Source: Nocardia uniformis NBRC 13702
GTDB lineage: Bacteria > Actinomycetota > Actinomycetes > Mycobacteriales > Mycobacteriaceae
Reading direction: 5' to 3'
Assembly: GCF_001613345.1 (NCBI RefSeq)
Contig: NZ_BDCE01000065.1
Span: 1-64,000, forward strand
Length of the DNA stretch: 64,000 nucleotides
Shown here: one piece after another, positions 25,085-34,254 of the stretch
How positions within the stretch are numbered: the stretch's first letter is position 1
Layout of the letters: every line of letters starts with the position of its first letter
Notes under the pieces: model-generated
Told to the model about the DNA's origin: nothing
The model's input: the letters and a program-made list of their open reading frames with translations, nothing else
Database searches by the model: none
Translations under genes and position numbers: made by a program

Positions 25085-25612
25085 TCAAGGAATCGCGATG
25101 GTGATACCAAACGGTAGTGCGATCGGTCCATGCCCCGATGAACCACCGGAACCGGTCGCCCACGGCAGTGGGCGGTAATGGCGGTCCCAGCCCGGCCCGG
25201 ACTCGCACCCAGGTCGCGGTCGCACCGGCGTGCACCTGGTGTCATCGTCACCGTGTCGGGACCAACCGTTATGCCCGTCCCAGGCCGGACCGCCGGGCAA
25301 CTGCGGCAGGACCGGCACTCCGGGGTAGCCGTGACGAGGGTGGCGATCGTGGCCGTGCCCATGTCTGCCATGGCCCGGGTGATCGACACCGACACCGACA
25401 CCGCCATGCCCACGATTGCCATGGCCGAACCCTCCATGCGCTGGACTGGTACCGGGCACGCCATCATCGAATTGAGCTGGTGCACTGTGCGTATCGGGTG
25501 CGGCGGATGCGAAACCCGCCGCACCGGCAGCGGATGCGGCCGCGACCGCTCCGACCACCGCGGCACGCGCGAGAAGCCTCAGCGCTCCCCCTCGGCCCAG
25601 ATGCACTGACAT
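25085..25612 (-). CDS. secreted Gly/His-rich protein
   Basis: A 175-residue exported protein. GGAGG 7 bp before the ATG and a classical signal peptide (RLLARAAVVGAVAAASAAGA, cleavage near FASA-AP) support this strand over the antisense frame. The mature part begins with a low-complexity His/Gly-rich stretch (HGHDRHPRHG and similar), which could bind metal, and ends PIALPFGITIAIP, a hydrophobic tail. Two Cys lie in the centre. No recognised family; a wall-associated or metal-binding role is speculation. Confidence 0.65.
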   Translation of the reverse strand: MSVHLGRGGALRLLARAAVVGAVAAASAAGAAGFASAAPDTHSAPAQFDDGVPGTSPAHGGFGHGNRGHGGVGVGVDHPGHGRHGHGHDRHPRHGYPGVPVLPQLPGGPAWDGHNGWSRHGDDDTRCTPVRPRPGCESGPGWDRHYRPLPWATGSGGSSGHGPIALPFGITIAIP

Positions 25613-25908
25613 GGTGACGCCTCCGTTCCATCGGGGTTCCGCTTATCGGCGCCTTTCGCTCGACAGGACTCCCCCACCAGCACATAATGGCGCGCTGTTC
25701 ATCGAATTGTTGGAGACCTATTGCCACGGGTGGGGATGAGCGGCACCCACTCATCCCGGCGACGAGGCTCCGACGCCCCGGCGGATAAACCACTCTCAAC
25801 TGCTCGTTCGCAATGGCGCACCCCAACACCCACAATCGCGCCACGGCACCGAACCTCGCGCACTCGATCCGCAGCCAGTTCGACACCGAACGCGAGTACC
25901 CGGTGGCG
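25613..25908. other. intergenic stretch, nothing recognised
   Basis: Just under 300 bp with no supported gene. It must hold the promoter of the secreted Gly/His-rich protein near its left end. Confidence 0.4.
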
Positions 25909-26562
25909 CTACCTCGCGGCAGACAGTTGCACGGCGTCAGCGGGTATGGCTGGGACCGATTCCACCACCACGGTTTTCAGCACAGGGTCTGGTAGCAGCA
26001 GCCGCCAGTCGTTGCTCGACCAGACCACCGTCTGCTTGTTCGAGGTGACGCTGTTGTCGGAGTAGGTGCTGTAGACGAGCAGTTCGGCGCGGTCAGCGGT
26101 GTAGGTGGTGAATTTGTAGGCGGTTATCCGGGGGGCTACCACGGGGGACGCGGGCTGAGTTACCGAGATTTGGGCACGGGCCAGGACCCAGGCGTCTTTA
26201 CCGGGGCCGGGCATGAGGGATTGGGCGGCGGTTCTGGCCCAGGTGTCGTCGGGGGCCAAGGAGATTCGGACGGTGTGGTGGATTGCGGCGAGGGCCGCAC
26301 CCTGCGGGGTGTGCGAGTAGCCGAGGGCGGCTTCGGTGAGTTTGGCGGGGCCGTCTTCGCGGGCGAAGGGGAGGTTCACGCCCTGCCATGGTTCCCAGCG
26401 GAGTTCCGACGGTGCACGATCCAGGTCGGGGGGTGGAGTGGTCACCACGACCGGGGAGGTGTCGGAGAGACCGCAGGCCGTCGCGCCCAGGGTGACGGAC
26501 GTGGCCGCAAGGGTGACAGCTAGCGCCACAAATATTCGCCGAAGAATAGCTGATGTTCCCAC
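25909..26562 (-). CDS. probable lipoprotein, secretion-locus type
   Basis: A 217-residue exported protein. The N-terminus (RRIFVALAVTLAATSVTLGATAC) is a lipoprotein-like signal with the Cys about residue 30. A Pro-rich linker follows (TTPPPDLDR), then a soluble domain from about residue 50: WEPWQGVNLPFAREDGP, FSHTPQGAALAAIHH-like text and a beta-rich end. Similar proteins occur, from memory, beside conjugation-like or MinD/cutinase envelope loci in Nocardia. It is divergent from 26888 and probably part of that locus. Confidence 0.65.
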   Translation of the reverse strand: MGTSAILRRIFVALAVTLAATSVTLGATACGLSDTSPVVVTTPPPDLDRAPSELRWEPWQGVNLPFAREDGPAKLTEAALGYSHTPQGAALAAIHHTVRISLAPDDTWARTAAQSLMPGPGKDAWVLARAQISVTQPASPVVAPRITAYKFTTYTADRAELLVYSTYSDNSVTSNKQTVVWSSNDWRLLLPDPVLKTVVVESVPAIPADAVQLSAAR

Positions 26563-26887
26563 CTGGCTCCCCTCGTGCAGACCGGCGACCTGGTGAAAGC
26601 CATTACGGGGCAGGGCTGTCGCGCGGTCTTGTCGATCTTAGTGTGCGCGATTTTCGGGAGGGTGGCTATTCAAGGGATTTCATACCGGGCGTCCGTATCC
26701 GGTTGTCGGAACTCAGTTTCGGGTACGATCATCCCGGCAACAACATCATCGCAGGTGACGGGGACTCATCGCGAGGTATTGCGGCAGGACTCCTGCACCA
26801 GTGCTGGTGACGGCCGACCGCATAGGGCGCGTCCGCAGGGTGGACGTGCGGTCGGGCGAGAAGCGCCACGAATATAGGGGATCCGCG
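26563..26887. other. divergent intergenic region of the envelope locus
   Basis: 325 bp between the lipoprotein gene and the first gene of the plus-strand operon. It is less GC-rich than its surroundings in the middle. No protein gene is supported. It should hold both promoters, but no clear consensus was seen. Confidence 0.4.
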
Positions 26888-27991
26888 ATGACCGCCAGAC
26901 GTAAGTTGACCGCACTCTCCGTCCTGCCGGTAATGATCGCCGTGGGACAGGGGATAGCAGGAGCGGCACCGGGTCAACCGGGGCTCGCGGTGCCCGGGGA
27001 AGGGCAGCCAGGGCTGAGCCAAACACCACAGGCACCGGCCGCACCGAGTCCGGCGGATTGGATTCCCGATCCGCCCGCGCCACCGGCGCGGCCCCGGCCG
27101 CAGCAGCAGACGCAGCCGAATATCGACACCTGGGTGCAGCCGCCCACCCAGCAGCGGGAACAGGCGGAGCCGGAGCTCAACGAGCCCGCGGAGCCTGCGG
27201 TGGACGCCCCCGCCGTAATTCCCGCTGACCCACACCAATTGCGGCTCGGCACCGGCGAAGTCACGCTCCCCGACTGGGTGGATGTGAAAACCCGTGACAA
27301 GGCGCAGGCATACGCCGACTACGCGGAATGGCAGATTGCCGCCGCCTACGACAGTCTGGGTTTCTCGCGTGAGGAATCCGATCGAATGGCCGCCACCAGT
27401 TCGCTGGGCGCGCTGGTCGGTGCGGGTGCCGCGGGAGCCCTTGCACCCGCCGTCTTTGTTCCGGTGGGTTGCGGTATCGGTGCCGTCGTCGGGGCGGTAG
27501 CCGGCGGTGTGATTGCGGGCGTCCCGACCGCTGGAGTCGGCGCTCCGGCAGGCGCGATCGTCGGTGGTATTGCTGGATGTATCGGCGGCGGCTCGCTCGG
27601 CGGAATGGCCAGCGTCCCCTTGGTTGTCGGCGGCGGAGCGCTGGCGGCGCTCGCGGGCGGCGCACTCAGTGGTGGCGACTCGAACAAGCCGCAACCCGCC
27701 GTTCCGTCTCTGGTCTCGGCACCGGTCGAGGAGGCGGCACCCGCCCCCGCGCCCGCATGGGAACCGGCCCCCACTCCGGTCGCGGCCCCCCAGTACGCCG
27801 AACCCATTGCCGCGGTGACCACCCAGGTTTCGACCACCGTCGAAGCGGTCGCCGACTCCGGCCCGGTCGGTAATGCCGTTGTCACCAATCTGCGTGACGC
27901 GGCCGCCGCCATGCCCCCGATGGCCCCCGAACTCGGCCCCGCCGCCGATGTGATCAACGGTGTGCTGGGCGCGATTCAAGCCCCGCACTGA
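26888..27991 (+). CDS. secreted Pro-rich protein with Gly/Ala-rich glycine-zipper core
   Basis: A 367-residue exported protein. AGGGG lies 7 bp before the ATG; the signal peptide (RKLTALSVLPVMIAVGQGIA) is cleaved near AGAAP. The mature protein has a Pro/Gln-rich segment (about 30-100), a short domain with DWVDVKTRDKAQAYADYAEW, and then a long Gly/Ala/Val-rich hydrophobic region (about 170-265, ALVGAGAAGALAPAVFVPVG and repeats) like glycine zippers that insert in membranes. A Pro/Ala tail follows. First gene of the operon. Possibly an envelope or pore-like component; unknown family. Confidence 0.7.
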   Translation: MTARRKLTALSVLPVMIAVGQGIAGAAPGQPGLAVPGEGQPGLSQTPQAPAAPSPADWIPDPPAPPARPRPQQQTQPNIDTWVQPPTQQREQAEPELNEPAEPAVDAPAVIPADPHQLRLGTGEVTLPDWVDVKTRDKAQAYADYAEWQIAAAYDSLGFSREESDRMAATSSLGALVGAGAAGALAPAVFVPVGCGIGAVVGAVAGGVIAGVPTAGVGAPAGAIVGGIAGCIGGGSLGGMASVPLVVGGGALAALAGGALSGGDSNKPQPAVPSLVSAPVEEAAPAPAPAWEPAPTPVAAPQYAEPIAAVTTQVSTTVEAVADSGPVGNAVVTNLRDAAAAMPPMAPELGPAADVINGVLGAIQAPH

Positions 27992-28019
27992 TTGACGACA
28001 ACCGAATGGAGTGAGATCG

Positions 28020-28844
28020 GTGTCCGATCAGCGCGACGCTACGTTCCCTCGGGCGACGATGCCTGACCTGCTGCCTCCTGCCCCGGAGGCGGATGATTCC
28101 TCGATACGCCCCTCGGCGGCGGCCGGATGGTCGGAGTGGCTCGAGGCCGACGACGACCGTGGTGTGCGTCCCCAGCGCACGGATGACACGGATGACTTCG
28201 AGAACGATGAGCTGTCGCGGGACCTGCATGCGGAGGATCCGATGGCCCCGCTCGTCGAGGAGGCGCGCAGGCGCGCCCTGCTCATGCGGCGACGGCGGCA
28301 GCTGCTCACCCGTGCCGCCCTGATGGCCGCGCTGGTGGCGGTGCTCGCCATGGTCGGGGCCGGTGCGTGGTTGTTCACCCCGACCGAAACTCCCACGGCC
28401 GCACCGCCGTCCACACCACCGGAGGCGAGGTCCGCGGCGCCGACTCCGGCCGCCGATGCGCAGGCCAATAACTGGTGCCGGGAATCGGTCACCCCGGAGC
28501 GGGTGGTCAGCTCGGGCCCGGGCGATACCTCGACCCCGACGGGTGTGATCCTGCGCCTCGAACACGCCTGGTACGTCCAGCGTGACCCCGTCGCGGTGCG
28601 CTCGGTAATCGCCCCGGATGCCCGGGTCGCACCGGAAAGCGCCACCCGCGAGGCCATTTCCGCCATTCCCGCCGGGACCCGCCACTGTGTGACCCTCACC
28701 GCGCTGCCCGCCGACCGTTGGCTCGTCGCGGTCGACGAGCGGCATCCCGACGGCACCCAGGTGGCCTGGCAGCAGGTCATCACCACCGCGCAGCGCGATG
28801 GCCGGGTGCTCGTCACCGCCATTGTGGAGTCGGGAGGGCAGTAA
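28020..28844 (+). CDS. membrane-anchored protein with DUF8176-like extracellular domain
   Basis: A 274-residue single-pass protein. The start is GTG at 28020 with GGAG 8 bp upstream. Residues 1-95 are acidic then basic and cytoplasmic, the helix is about 97-119 (AALMAALVAVLAMVGAGAW), a Pro/Ala linker follows, and the C-terminal ~125 residues form a domain with WCRESV, GVILRLEHAWYVQRD, HCVTLTALPADRW and WQQVITTAQRDGRVLVTAI. The same domain ends the product of 32011-34254, so the locus has two copies with one topology. Stop is 3 bp from the next ATG. Confidence 0.75.
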   Translation: MSDQRDATFPRATMPDLLPPAPEADDSSIRPSAAAGWSEWLEADDDRGVRPQRTDDTDDFENDELSRDLHAEDPMAPLVEEARRRALLMRRRRQLLTRAALMAALVAVLAMVGAGAWLFTPTETPTAAPPSTPPEARSAAPTPAADAQANNWCRESVTPERVVSSGPGDTSTPTGVILRLEHAWYVQRDPVAVRSVIAPDARVAPESATREAISAIPAGTRHCVTLTALPADRWLVAVDERHPDGTQVAWQQVITTAQRDGRVLVTAIVESGGQ

Positions 28845-28847
28845 GCC

Positions 28848-29672
28848 ATGACCGAGGCGCCGGAACTGTCGATCACGGCGACGCCTGGCGCGCCGACTGA
28901 TCCAGTTCCCCTGCGGGGCGGGCACGGTCGCCTCGTCCGCGCCGCGCTGCCGTCGGTGCTGGTACTCGGCACGGCGGGCTCCTCGGGTGCCTCCACCACC
29001 GCACTCGGCCTGGCCGCGGCCGCGGTGGCCGAGAGCGATGGCGAGACCTGGCCGGTGGTCGTCGATGCCACGCTCGGCGGCGGCGACGTCGGCCTGCGGG
29101 GCTGTGATTCCGCTAAACCGGTGAGCACCATGCAGGATTGGCTCGCCACCACACATCCCGAACTCGCCTCCACGGTGCTCTCATGCACCGGCAAAACGAG
29201 TATGGGTGTGCGGGTACTGCCCCGCAGCCCGGACCCGATGCCGCGCCGCGAAACCCTCGTCTCGGTGGCGCGCCATCTCGAAACCGCCGGACTGCTTACG
29301 GTTTTCGACGCGGGCGCGCCGGTGACCAGCCGGTTTGCCGCACCGTTGCTCTCCGATCCCCGGGTGGGACTGGTGATTACCGTCGCCGCCCGCGCCGACG
29401 CCGTCAATCGGCTGCAACCCGCACTGCGCTGGCTCGACGAGCAGTACAGCGAATTCCTCATCGGTGACGCGGTTATCGTGCTGACCGAGCAGGTGAAGGA
29501 CTCCGGGCAGGCGTCCATCGAACATGTCCGCACCTACCTGAGCAGTTGGGTGCGCGATGTGGTGACCATTCCGTTCGACGCGCATCTGGCAGCGGGCGGG
29601 GTCATTTCGTGGCATCGGCTCGCGGCGGAGACACGCGACGCGTACCTGCGATTACTCGGGGTGCTGCGATGA
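28848..29672 (+). CDS. MinD/ParA-like protein with degenerate P-loop
   Basis: A 274-residue cytoplasmic protein of the MinD/ParA fold. The P-loop position (about residue 41-51) reads GTAGSSGASTT, so the phosphate-binding Lys is replaced by Ala. Later text fits the family: WPVVVDATLGGGDVG, FDAGAPVTS and GLVITVAARADAVNRL. Such proteins may bind but not hydrolyse nucleotide, or only act as scaffold. GGAGGG lies before the ATG. The stop overlaps the next start by 4 bp (ATGA), so both are coupled and may pair. It perhaps positions an envelope complex. Confidence 0.75.
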   Translation: MTEAPELSITATPGAPTDPVPLRGGHGRLVRAALPSVLVLGTAGSSGASTTALGLAAAAVAESDGETWPVVVDATLGGGDVGLRGCDSAKPVSTMQDWLATTHPELASTVLSCTGKTSMGVRVLPRSPDPMPRRETLVSVARHLETAGLLTVFDAGAPVTSRFAAPLLSDPRVGLVITVAARADAVNRLQPALRWLDEQYSEFLIGDAVIVLTEQVKDSGQASIEHVRTYLSSWVRDVVTIPFDAHLAAGGVISWHRLAAETRDAYLRLLGVLR

Positions 29673-30289
29673 ACGAATGGCCTCCGGTACCGATGTGGCA
29701 CAAGGCCGTACCGACTCCGCCCGGACGACCGCCACTGGTGTGGCTGGTCGGTGTGCACGGCGGTGCGGGAACCACCAGCCTCGCCGCCAGTATGAGCTGG
29801 ACCGGAGACGCCGGGCGGCGCTGGCCCGGACGTATCGGCCTGGTGCGGGATATGGATTCACCGCTCGTCGTCCTGGTGGCGCGCACCCATATGAGCGGTA
29901 TCGCCGCACTCGAACACGCCCTGCTCGCGCACGAACACGACGCGACGCCCGCCGGGAGCAACCTCGTAGGCATTGTCACCGTTGCCGATTCGGCGCGACC
30001 GCTGTCCCCGGCGGTGGCGAAGCGGCGCGAAGGCGTCGAGGCACGCGCCGTCGATATCGGCGCGGAAGTCTGGCGGCTGCCCTGGCTCGAACAGTGGCGT
30101 GAACTCGAACCGCATCGGCTGCCGGTGTGGTCACCGGACTCCGTTTCCAGTCCCGTCGACGAGGGCGACGCGACTCGCACTCCCCCGCAACCGGTTCGGC
30201 AATTCGCCGAGCAGCTCTTCATCGCCTCCCGCGCGGTGGGCATGCGCCTCACCGCATCCGACGACACCGAGCACCGAAATACCGGCTGA
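29669..30289 (+). CDS. P-loop-like protein (DUF6668-type), degenerate
   Basis: A 206-residue protein starting within the stop of the previous gene. The P-loop position reads WLVGVHGGAGTTSLA, again without the Lys (Thr instead); this GGAGTT form is, from memory, typical of an actinobacterial MinD-like subgroup near conjugation or secretion genes. Further text includes GRIGLVRDMDSPLVVLVART and GIVTVADSARPLSP. The C-terminal ~60 residues are helical. It probably forms a complex with the product of 28848-29672. No enzymatic activity can be assumed. Confidence 0.7.
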   Translation: MNEWPPVPMWHKAVPTPPGRPPLVWLVGVHGGAGTTSLAASMSWTGDAGRRWPGRIGLVRDMDSPLVVLVARTHMSGIAALEHALLAHEHDATPAGSNLVGIVTVADSARPLSPAVAKRREGVEARAVDIGAEVWRLPWLEQWRELEPHRLPVWSPDSVSSPVDEGDATRTPPQPVRQFAEQLFIASRAVGMRLTASDDTEHRNTG

Positions 30290-30337
30290 CCCCGGCTCGA
30301 CGTGCGTCCCGCCGACCACACGAGGGAGGATCGAACA

Positions 30338-32014
30338 TTGCTGTCAGGGGCAAGAATTCGACACTCGGCCATTGTCACGGCCACCGTCTGCGTTATCGCG
30401 GCGGTCGCCGTCGGCAGCGCGTCGGCCGAGCCCACCGAGGCGCAACCACCCATCGACAAATGTCCGGCGCTGTACGCGCTCGGCATTCAGGGCACCGGCG
30501 AGTCGTCACCGGATGCCGCGGTCAGCACCGATACCGGCATGCTGTCCACGGTATTTCGGCCGATGATGGCGGGGGCCAGCGCGGACGGGATGGTCGATCG
30601 GGCGTACGTGCCCTACGAATCCTCGTTCGGCGGGGCCGTATCCACCGTCGGGAACATCTCCGCGAATGAGACGCCGTATGCCACATCGGTGGGCAATGGT
30701 GTGCTCAGGCTGAAATCCATGGCGAAATCGGTGCTCGACCGTTGCGCGAATACGCGGATCGCGGTGACCGGGTACTCCCAAGGGGCACACGTGGCCTCGC
30801 TGTTCGCACAGGAGGTGGGCGCGGGCCGGGGGTCGATACCCGCCGACAAGATTGCGGCGGTGGCGCTGTTCGGCGACCCGACGCGCAATCCCGGGTCGGC
30901 GCTGTTCCCTGGTGCTTCCGGGCAGACCGCACCCGACCCGGCACCCGGTACGAATGGGGAGGCGCTGTCTCGACTCATTACCGTCACACCCGCCCAATCG
31001 GCGGAGGGCGGCGGCATCAGCACCGAACGCGATGTGGCGGTCAGCTTCGGATCGCTCACCGGGCGGGTGGCCAGCTTCTGTACCTCCGGTGATCTCGCCT
31101 GCGATGTGCCCGACAATGCGGCGCTGCTCAAAGTGGTGGCCAATATCGCCGGGCAGGTGAAGATTTCCGGGGCCGATCCGATCGGATCGCTGGTATCCAT
31201 CGGACAGGCGCTGGCGTACACGTCGATCAAAACGTTTACCGAGGTGGTCAATAACGATGTTTCGGGGACCAACCTCACCAATCTGTCGTACTCGCCGGAT
31301 AAATCGATCTCGCAGCGGCTGGCCGAAGCCGCCGATCCGGATACGCAGGTCAATATTCCGGGGGCGTTCCAGGCCATCTTGAAGCTCGGCACCATTGCCA
31401 TCAATACCGTGGTGAGCGTCGCGAGGTCGGTGCTCACCGCCTCCAATATCGCCGAAATCGCCACTGCCGGGCTGGCGAATCCCCTGGCCGGGCTCGCCGT
31501 GCTCGGGACCAGGGTGCTCGGTGCGGTCACCCAGCTGGTGCAGCCGACCACCATCAATAATCTCGTCACGTCGGCCTTCACAGCGGTGCGGCAGAACGTC
31601 GAGGACAATCAGGATCTGCTCGATATCACCACCTGGGTGCGGTACTGGCAGACCGCGCAGAAGCATGACTACTCCAACCCGCAGGGCAGCGATTTCGGCG
31701 ACAGCCCAGCGCAATTCGTGGGGCAGTGGTTCGCGGCGCTCGCGAACGATCTCGCCGGGGTCGCCGCACCCGGCGGTGACCCGAAGGGCGGCAGCGATAA
31801 GCCCGAGGGCGGATTCGACTTCTCACCCAGCACCACCACCGCGCCGTCCACCTCGCCGGGCAGTCAGTTCCCGCTCGGCGACCTCGGGGGTGCGACCACC
31901 ACCGCACCCAGCAGCACCGAATCCCCATTCAACGCCCCGACCAGCACCACGAATCCCGGCGGCGCCGACGGATTCCCGCTCGCGCCCAGCACACAACCGC
32001 AGGCGACACCATGA
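30338..32014 (+). CDS. cutinase-family secreted esterase with long C-terminal extension
   Basis: A 558-residue exported protein. TTG at 30338 has GGAGG 8 bp upstream and opens a signal peptide (AIVTATVCVIAAVAVGSASA). The cutinase/alpha-beta hydrolase domain follows (about 40-290): YALGIQGTGESS, nucleophile Ser147 in GYSQGAH, and FCTSGDLACD with the probable Asp; the usual HLSY is NLSY, so the catalytic His may instead lie in QKHDYSN. Residues about 300-500 are helical and unusual for a cutinase; the last 60 are Thr/Ser/Pro-rich. Esterase on lipid or wall substrates likely. Its stop overlaps the next ATG. Confidence 0.82.
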   Translation: MLSGARIRHSAIVTATVCVIAAVAVGSASAEPTEAQPPIDKCPALYALGIQGTGESSPDAAVSTDTGMLSTVFRPMMAGASADGMVDRAYVPYESSFGGAVSTVGNISANETPYATSVGNGVLRLKSMAKSVLDRCANTRIAVTGYSQGAHVASLFAQEVGAGRGSIPADKIAAVALFGDPTRNPGSALFPGASGQTAPDPAPGTNGEALSRLITVTPAQSAEGGGISTERDVAVSFGSLTGRVASFCTSGDLACDVPDNAALLKVVANIAGQVKISGADPIGSLVSIGQALAYTSIKTFTEVVNNDVSGTNLTNLSYSPDKSISQRLAEAADPDTQVNIPGAFQAILKLGTIAINTVVSVARSVLTASNIAEIATAGLANPLAGLAVLGTRVLGAVTQLVQPTTINNLVTSAFTAVRQNVEDNQDLLDITTWVRYWQTAQKHDYSNPQGSDFGDSPAQFVGQWFAALANDLAGVAAPGGDPKGGSDKPEGGFDFSPSTTTAPSTSPGSQFPLGDLGGATTTAPSSTESPFNAPTSTTNPGGADGFPLAPSTQPQATP

Positions 32015-34254
32015 GTACCACCGACACCCACAACCCGATGGCCGCCGACGGCGGATACTCCGGCAGTTGGGCCGACTGGATCGGCGAAAGTCTCGGCGGC
32101 GTAGCGGAAAGGTCGCATCGACGCCGGGTCGAGTACGACGACGGTGCGGACGACTACGACGAGTACGACTATCGGCGCAGCGAATACCGCAGTGCGCACG
32201 AGGATTATGGCGGGGGGCACGGCGGATACCGCCGCGACGACGACGAATTCGACAGCGGGCCCGGCGGGTACGCGGGCAGTCGGGGCGATTACAGCGCCGC
32301 GGAAGACGATGTCGGCAGTGTGGGCGGGTACGGCGACGGGACTTCGGACGGGCGCGGCACCGAACAGGGCAAGCACGGTCCGCCCCGCGGCGGAATTGCT
32401 GGTGGCGACGACATTCCCAGCGGTGGCGACCTCGGTTGGGATGACGACAACGCTGCGAGCAAGGGTGATATCGGCCGGGATGACGACACTCCCAGCAAGG
32501 GTGACATCGGTTGCGGTGACGACGATCCCATTGGCGACGACATCGGTTGGGACGACGACGAGTCTCCCGGTAGCGACGACGCCGGTCGAGATGACGTTGG
32601 CGCTGCGCGCGGCATCGGCCGGGGCGAGTATGGCGGCGGCCAGGACGAATTCGTCGACGACGAGATCTACGCCGGAGACAGCGACGACATAGCGGGTGAC
32701 AACAGCGAGGATGACGACGACGCGAGCGCCCGCGCGGCCGTCGCGGGTGCGGAAGTCGAGACGGGCGGGCGTGAATTCGAATCCGCGGGCGGCGGATCCG
32801 ATGCCGGGCCGGGCAATGCCGGACCGGATTCGGACGAGGTGGTGTCCGAGGTGGTCGGTGCACCCGTTATCGCACCGCGTCGCGCCCGTATGGTGCGCCC
32901 CCACCCCTTCCCGTCCTCGGATCCGCATTGGATTCCCGACGATCCGTCGCCGAGCGCGATGCCGCATCCGCACATCGCCGCATCGCCCGATCGCTCATCC
33001 GCCGAGGCTCTGCAACATTCGGCAGCCGAACCACTCCCGCACGTGGAATACGAGCCGCACCCGCACGGGGCCAAACCTCGCACCCGTGCGGACTTCGAAC
33101 CGCCTTGGCGCCGGGATTCCGGAACTCGGGCCGCCCGCGCGGATGTCGAACAGCGACCGCGCACGGGTGCCGCACCGCGCGCCCGCACCGATCACGGACC
33201 GCGCACGGGTGCCGAACCGCACGCCCACGCCGACCACGGACCGCAACCTCGCACGACCTCCGAGTCACCCACCCGTCCCGATCACGGACCGCACCCGCGC
33301 ACGCGTTCCGACCCGCATCCCCGTACGGACCACACGGCGCACCCGCGCACGGATTCCGAACGCCGAGCCCATACCGACCACGAACCGCGGCCCCGCACCT
33401 CCCCCGTGCCGCGATCGCGTGCGGCGCTCGGTCCTCGCGCGGACCCGGATTTCGAGTCGCACCCGCGCACCGGCGTCGAGCCTGGTGCACGCGCGGATTT
33501 TCAACCCCGCCCGCGTGTATCGGCCGAACCGTATGCGCGCCCGGCGGTCTCGCGGCGCGGCGCGGCCGCCGCTGCTCGCCTGCACCGCGCGCCCACCTCA
33601 CATCGCCGCGGGGATGGCTCGTCGTGGGACAGCTGGGCGATTCGGGAATGGCTCAGCGAATCGCGGGAGCGGTGGGGAGCGCCACTGCTGGGCATTCTCG
33701 GCATCTGCGCGATCGTGGCGGCGGTGGCCGTGCAGCTCAATAAATCCGACTCCGCACCGGAATCGGAAGCCGCGGCCGCTCCGATTGCCGAATCGACCGT
33801 CGCACCGGAATCGACCACCCCGGCGGCACCCGGACCGGCCGTCCCCGCCGTCGATGCCGCGGGCGAGTGCCCGACCGAAACCAAAGGGTCCAGCATTCGC
33901 GGCAATGGACCCGGTGGTTCATCCTCGGGACCCGCGGCCATCCTGGCTGTGCAGCACGCCTACTACGTAGCGCGCTCCGGGGCGCTCGTGCGTGAACTCG
34001 TCACACCCGACGCGTCGGTTCCCTCCGCGGTCGATATCCAGGCCGGTATCGATACCGTTCCCCCGCTCACCACCCACTGCGTACAGATCACCCCGGGCGC
34101 GTTCTCCGGCCAGTACATCGTCATCGTGACCGAGTTCCGGCCCGATAAGACCCGCCGCGTCTGGAGTCCGCAACTCGTCATGACCACCACCACCGGCGAC
34201 GGCACCTTCATCACCGCCATCGTCCCGCTGGCCGACGACGCCACCCCACCCTGA
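32011..34254 (+). CDS. large anchored protein with Asp-rich and Pro/His/Arg-rich repeats
   Basis: A 747-residue protein in three parts. Residues about 45-235 are Asp/Gly-rich, with repeats of GDIGxDDD type (DDTPSKGDIG, GDDIGWDDDESPGS). Residues about 340-510 are low-complexity Pro/His/Arg repeats (RTDHGPH-like units about 12 residues long). One helix lies near 555-577 (LLGILGICAIVAAVAVQL), then a linker and the C-terminal ~125-residue domain shared with 28020-28844 (HAYYVARSGALVRELV, HCVQITPG). There is no signal peptide, so the repeats are cytoplasmic and the domain external. Antisense frames here are long because of the repeats. Confidence 0.72.
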   Translation: MSTTDTHNPMAADGGYSGSWADWIGESLGGVAERSHRRRVEYDDGADDYDEYDYRRSEYRSAHEDYGGGHGGYRRDDDEFDSGPGGYAGSRGDYSAAEDDVGSVGGYGDGTSDGRGTEQGKHGPPRGGIAGGDDIPSGGDLGWDDDNAASKGDIGRDDDTPSKGDIGCGDDDPIGDDIGWDDDESPGSDDAGRDDVGAARGIGRGEYGGGQDEFVDDEIYAGDSDDIAGDNSEDDDDASARAAVAGAEVETGGREFESAGGGSDAGPGNAGPDSDEVVSEVVGAPVIAPRRARMVRPHPFPSSDPHWIPDDPSPSAMPHPHIAASPDRSSAEALQHSAAEPLPHVEYEPHPHGAKPRTRADFEPPWRRDSGTRAARADVEQRPRTGAAPRARTDHGPRTGAEPHAHADHGPQPRTTSESPTRPDHGPHPRTRSDPHPRTDHTAHPRTDSERRAHTDHEPRPRTSPVPRSRAALGPRADPDFESHPRTGVEPGARADFQPRPRVSAEPYARPAVSRRGAAAAARLHRAPTSHRRGDGSSWDSWAIREWLSESRERWGAPLLGILGICAIVAAVAVQLNKSDSAPESEAAAAPIAESTVAPESTTPAAPGPAVPAVDAAGECPTETKGSSIRGNGPGGSSSGPAAILAVQHAYYVARSGALVRELVTPDASVPSAVDIQAGIDTVPPLTTHCVQITPGAFSGQYIVIVTEFRPDKTRRVWSPQLVMTTTTGDGTFITAIVPLADDATPP

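Noticed and set aside
25117..25617. Plus-strand 166-residue frame over the Gly/His-rich gene
   Set aside because: It lacks a start signal and is His/Arg/Pro-rich. The minus strand has GGAGG before an ATG and a classical signal peptide.
28028..31714. Long minus-strand frames (up to 501 residues) opposite the envelope operon
   Set aside because: They lack start signals and domains. The plus strand has overlapping genes with ribosome-binding sites, signal peptides and recognisable motifs.
33000..33600. CRISPR-like array or DNA satellite in the repeat gene
   Set aside because: The repeats are imperfect, about 36 bp, continuous and in frame. They code for Pro/His/Arg units; there are no unique spacers.
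31823..33601. Arg/His/Pro-rich minus- and alternative-frame proteins over the repeat gene
   Set aside because: These are by-products of repetitive GC-rich codons in the Asp-rich and Pro/His/Arg-rich parts of the gene at 32011-34254.
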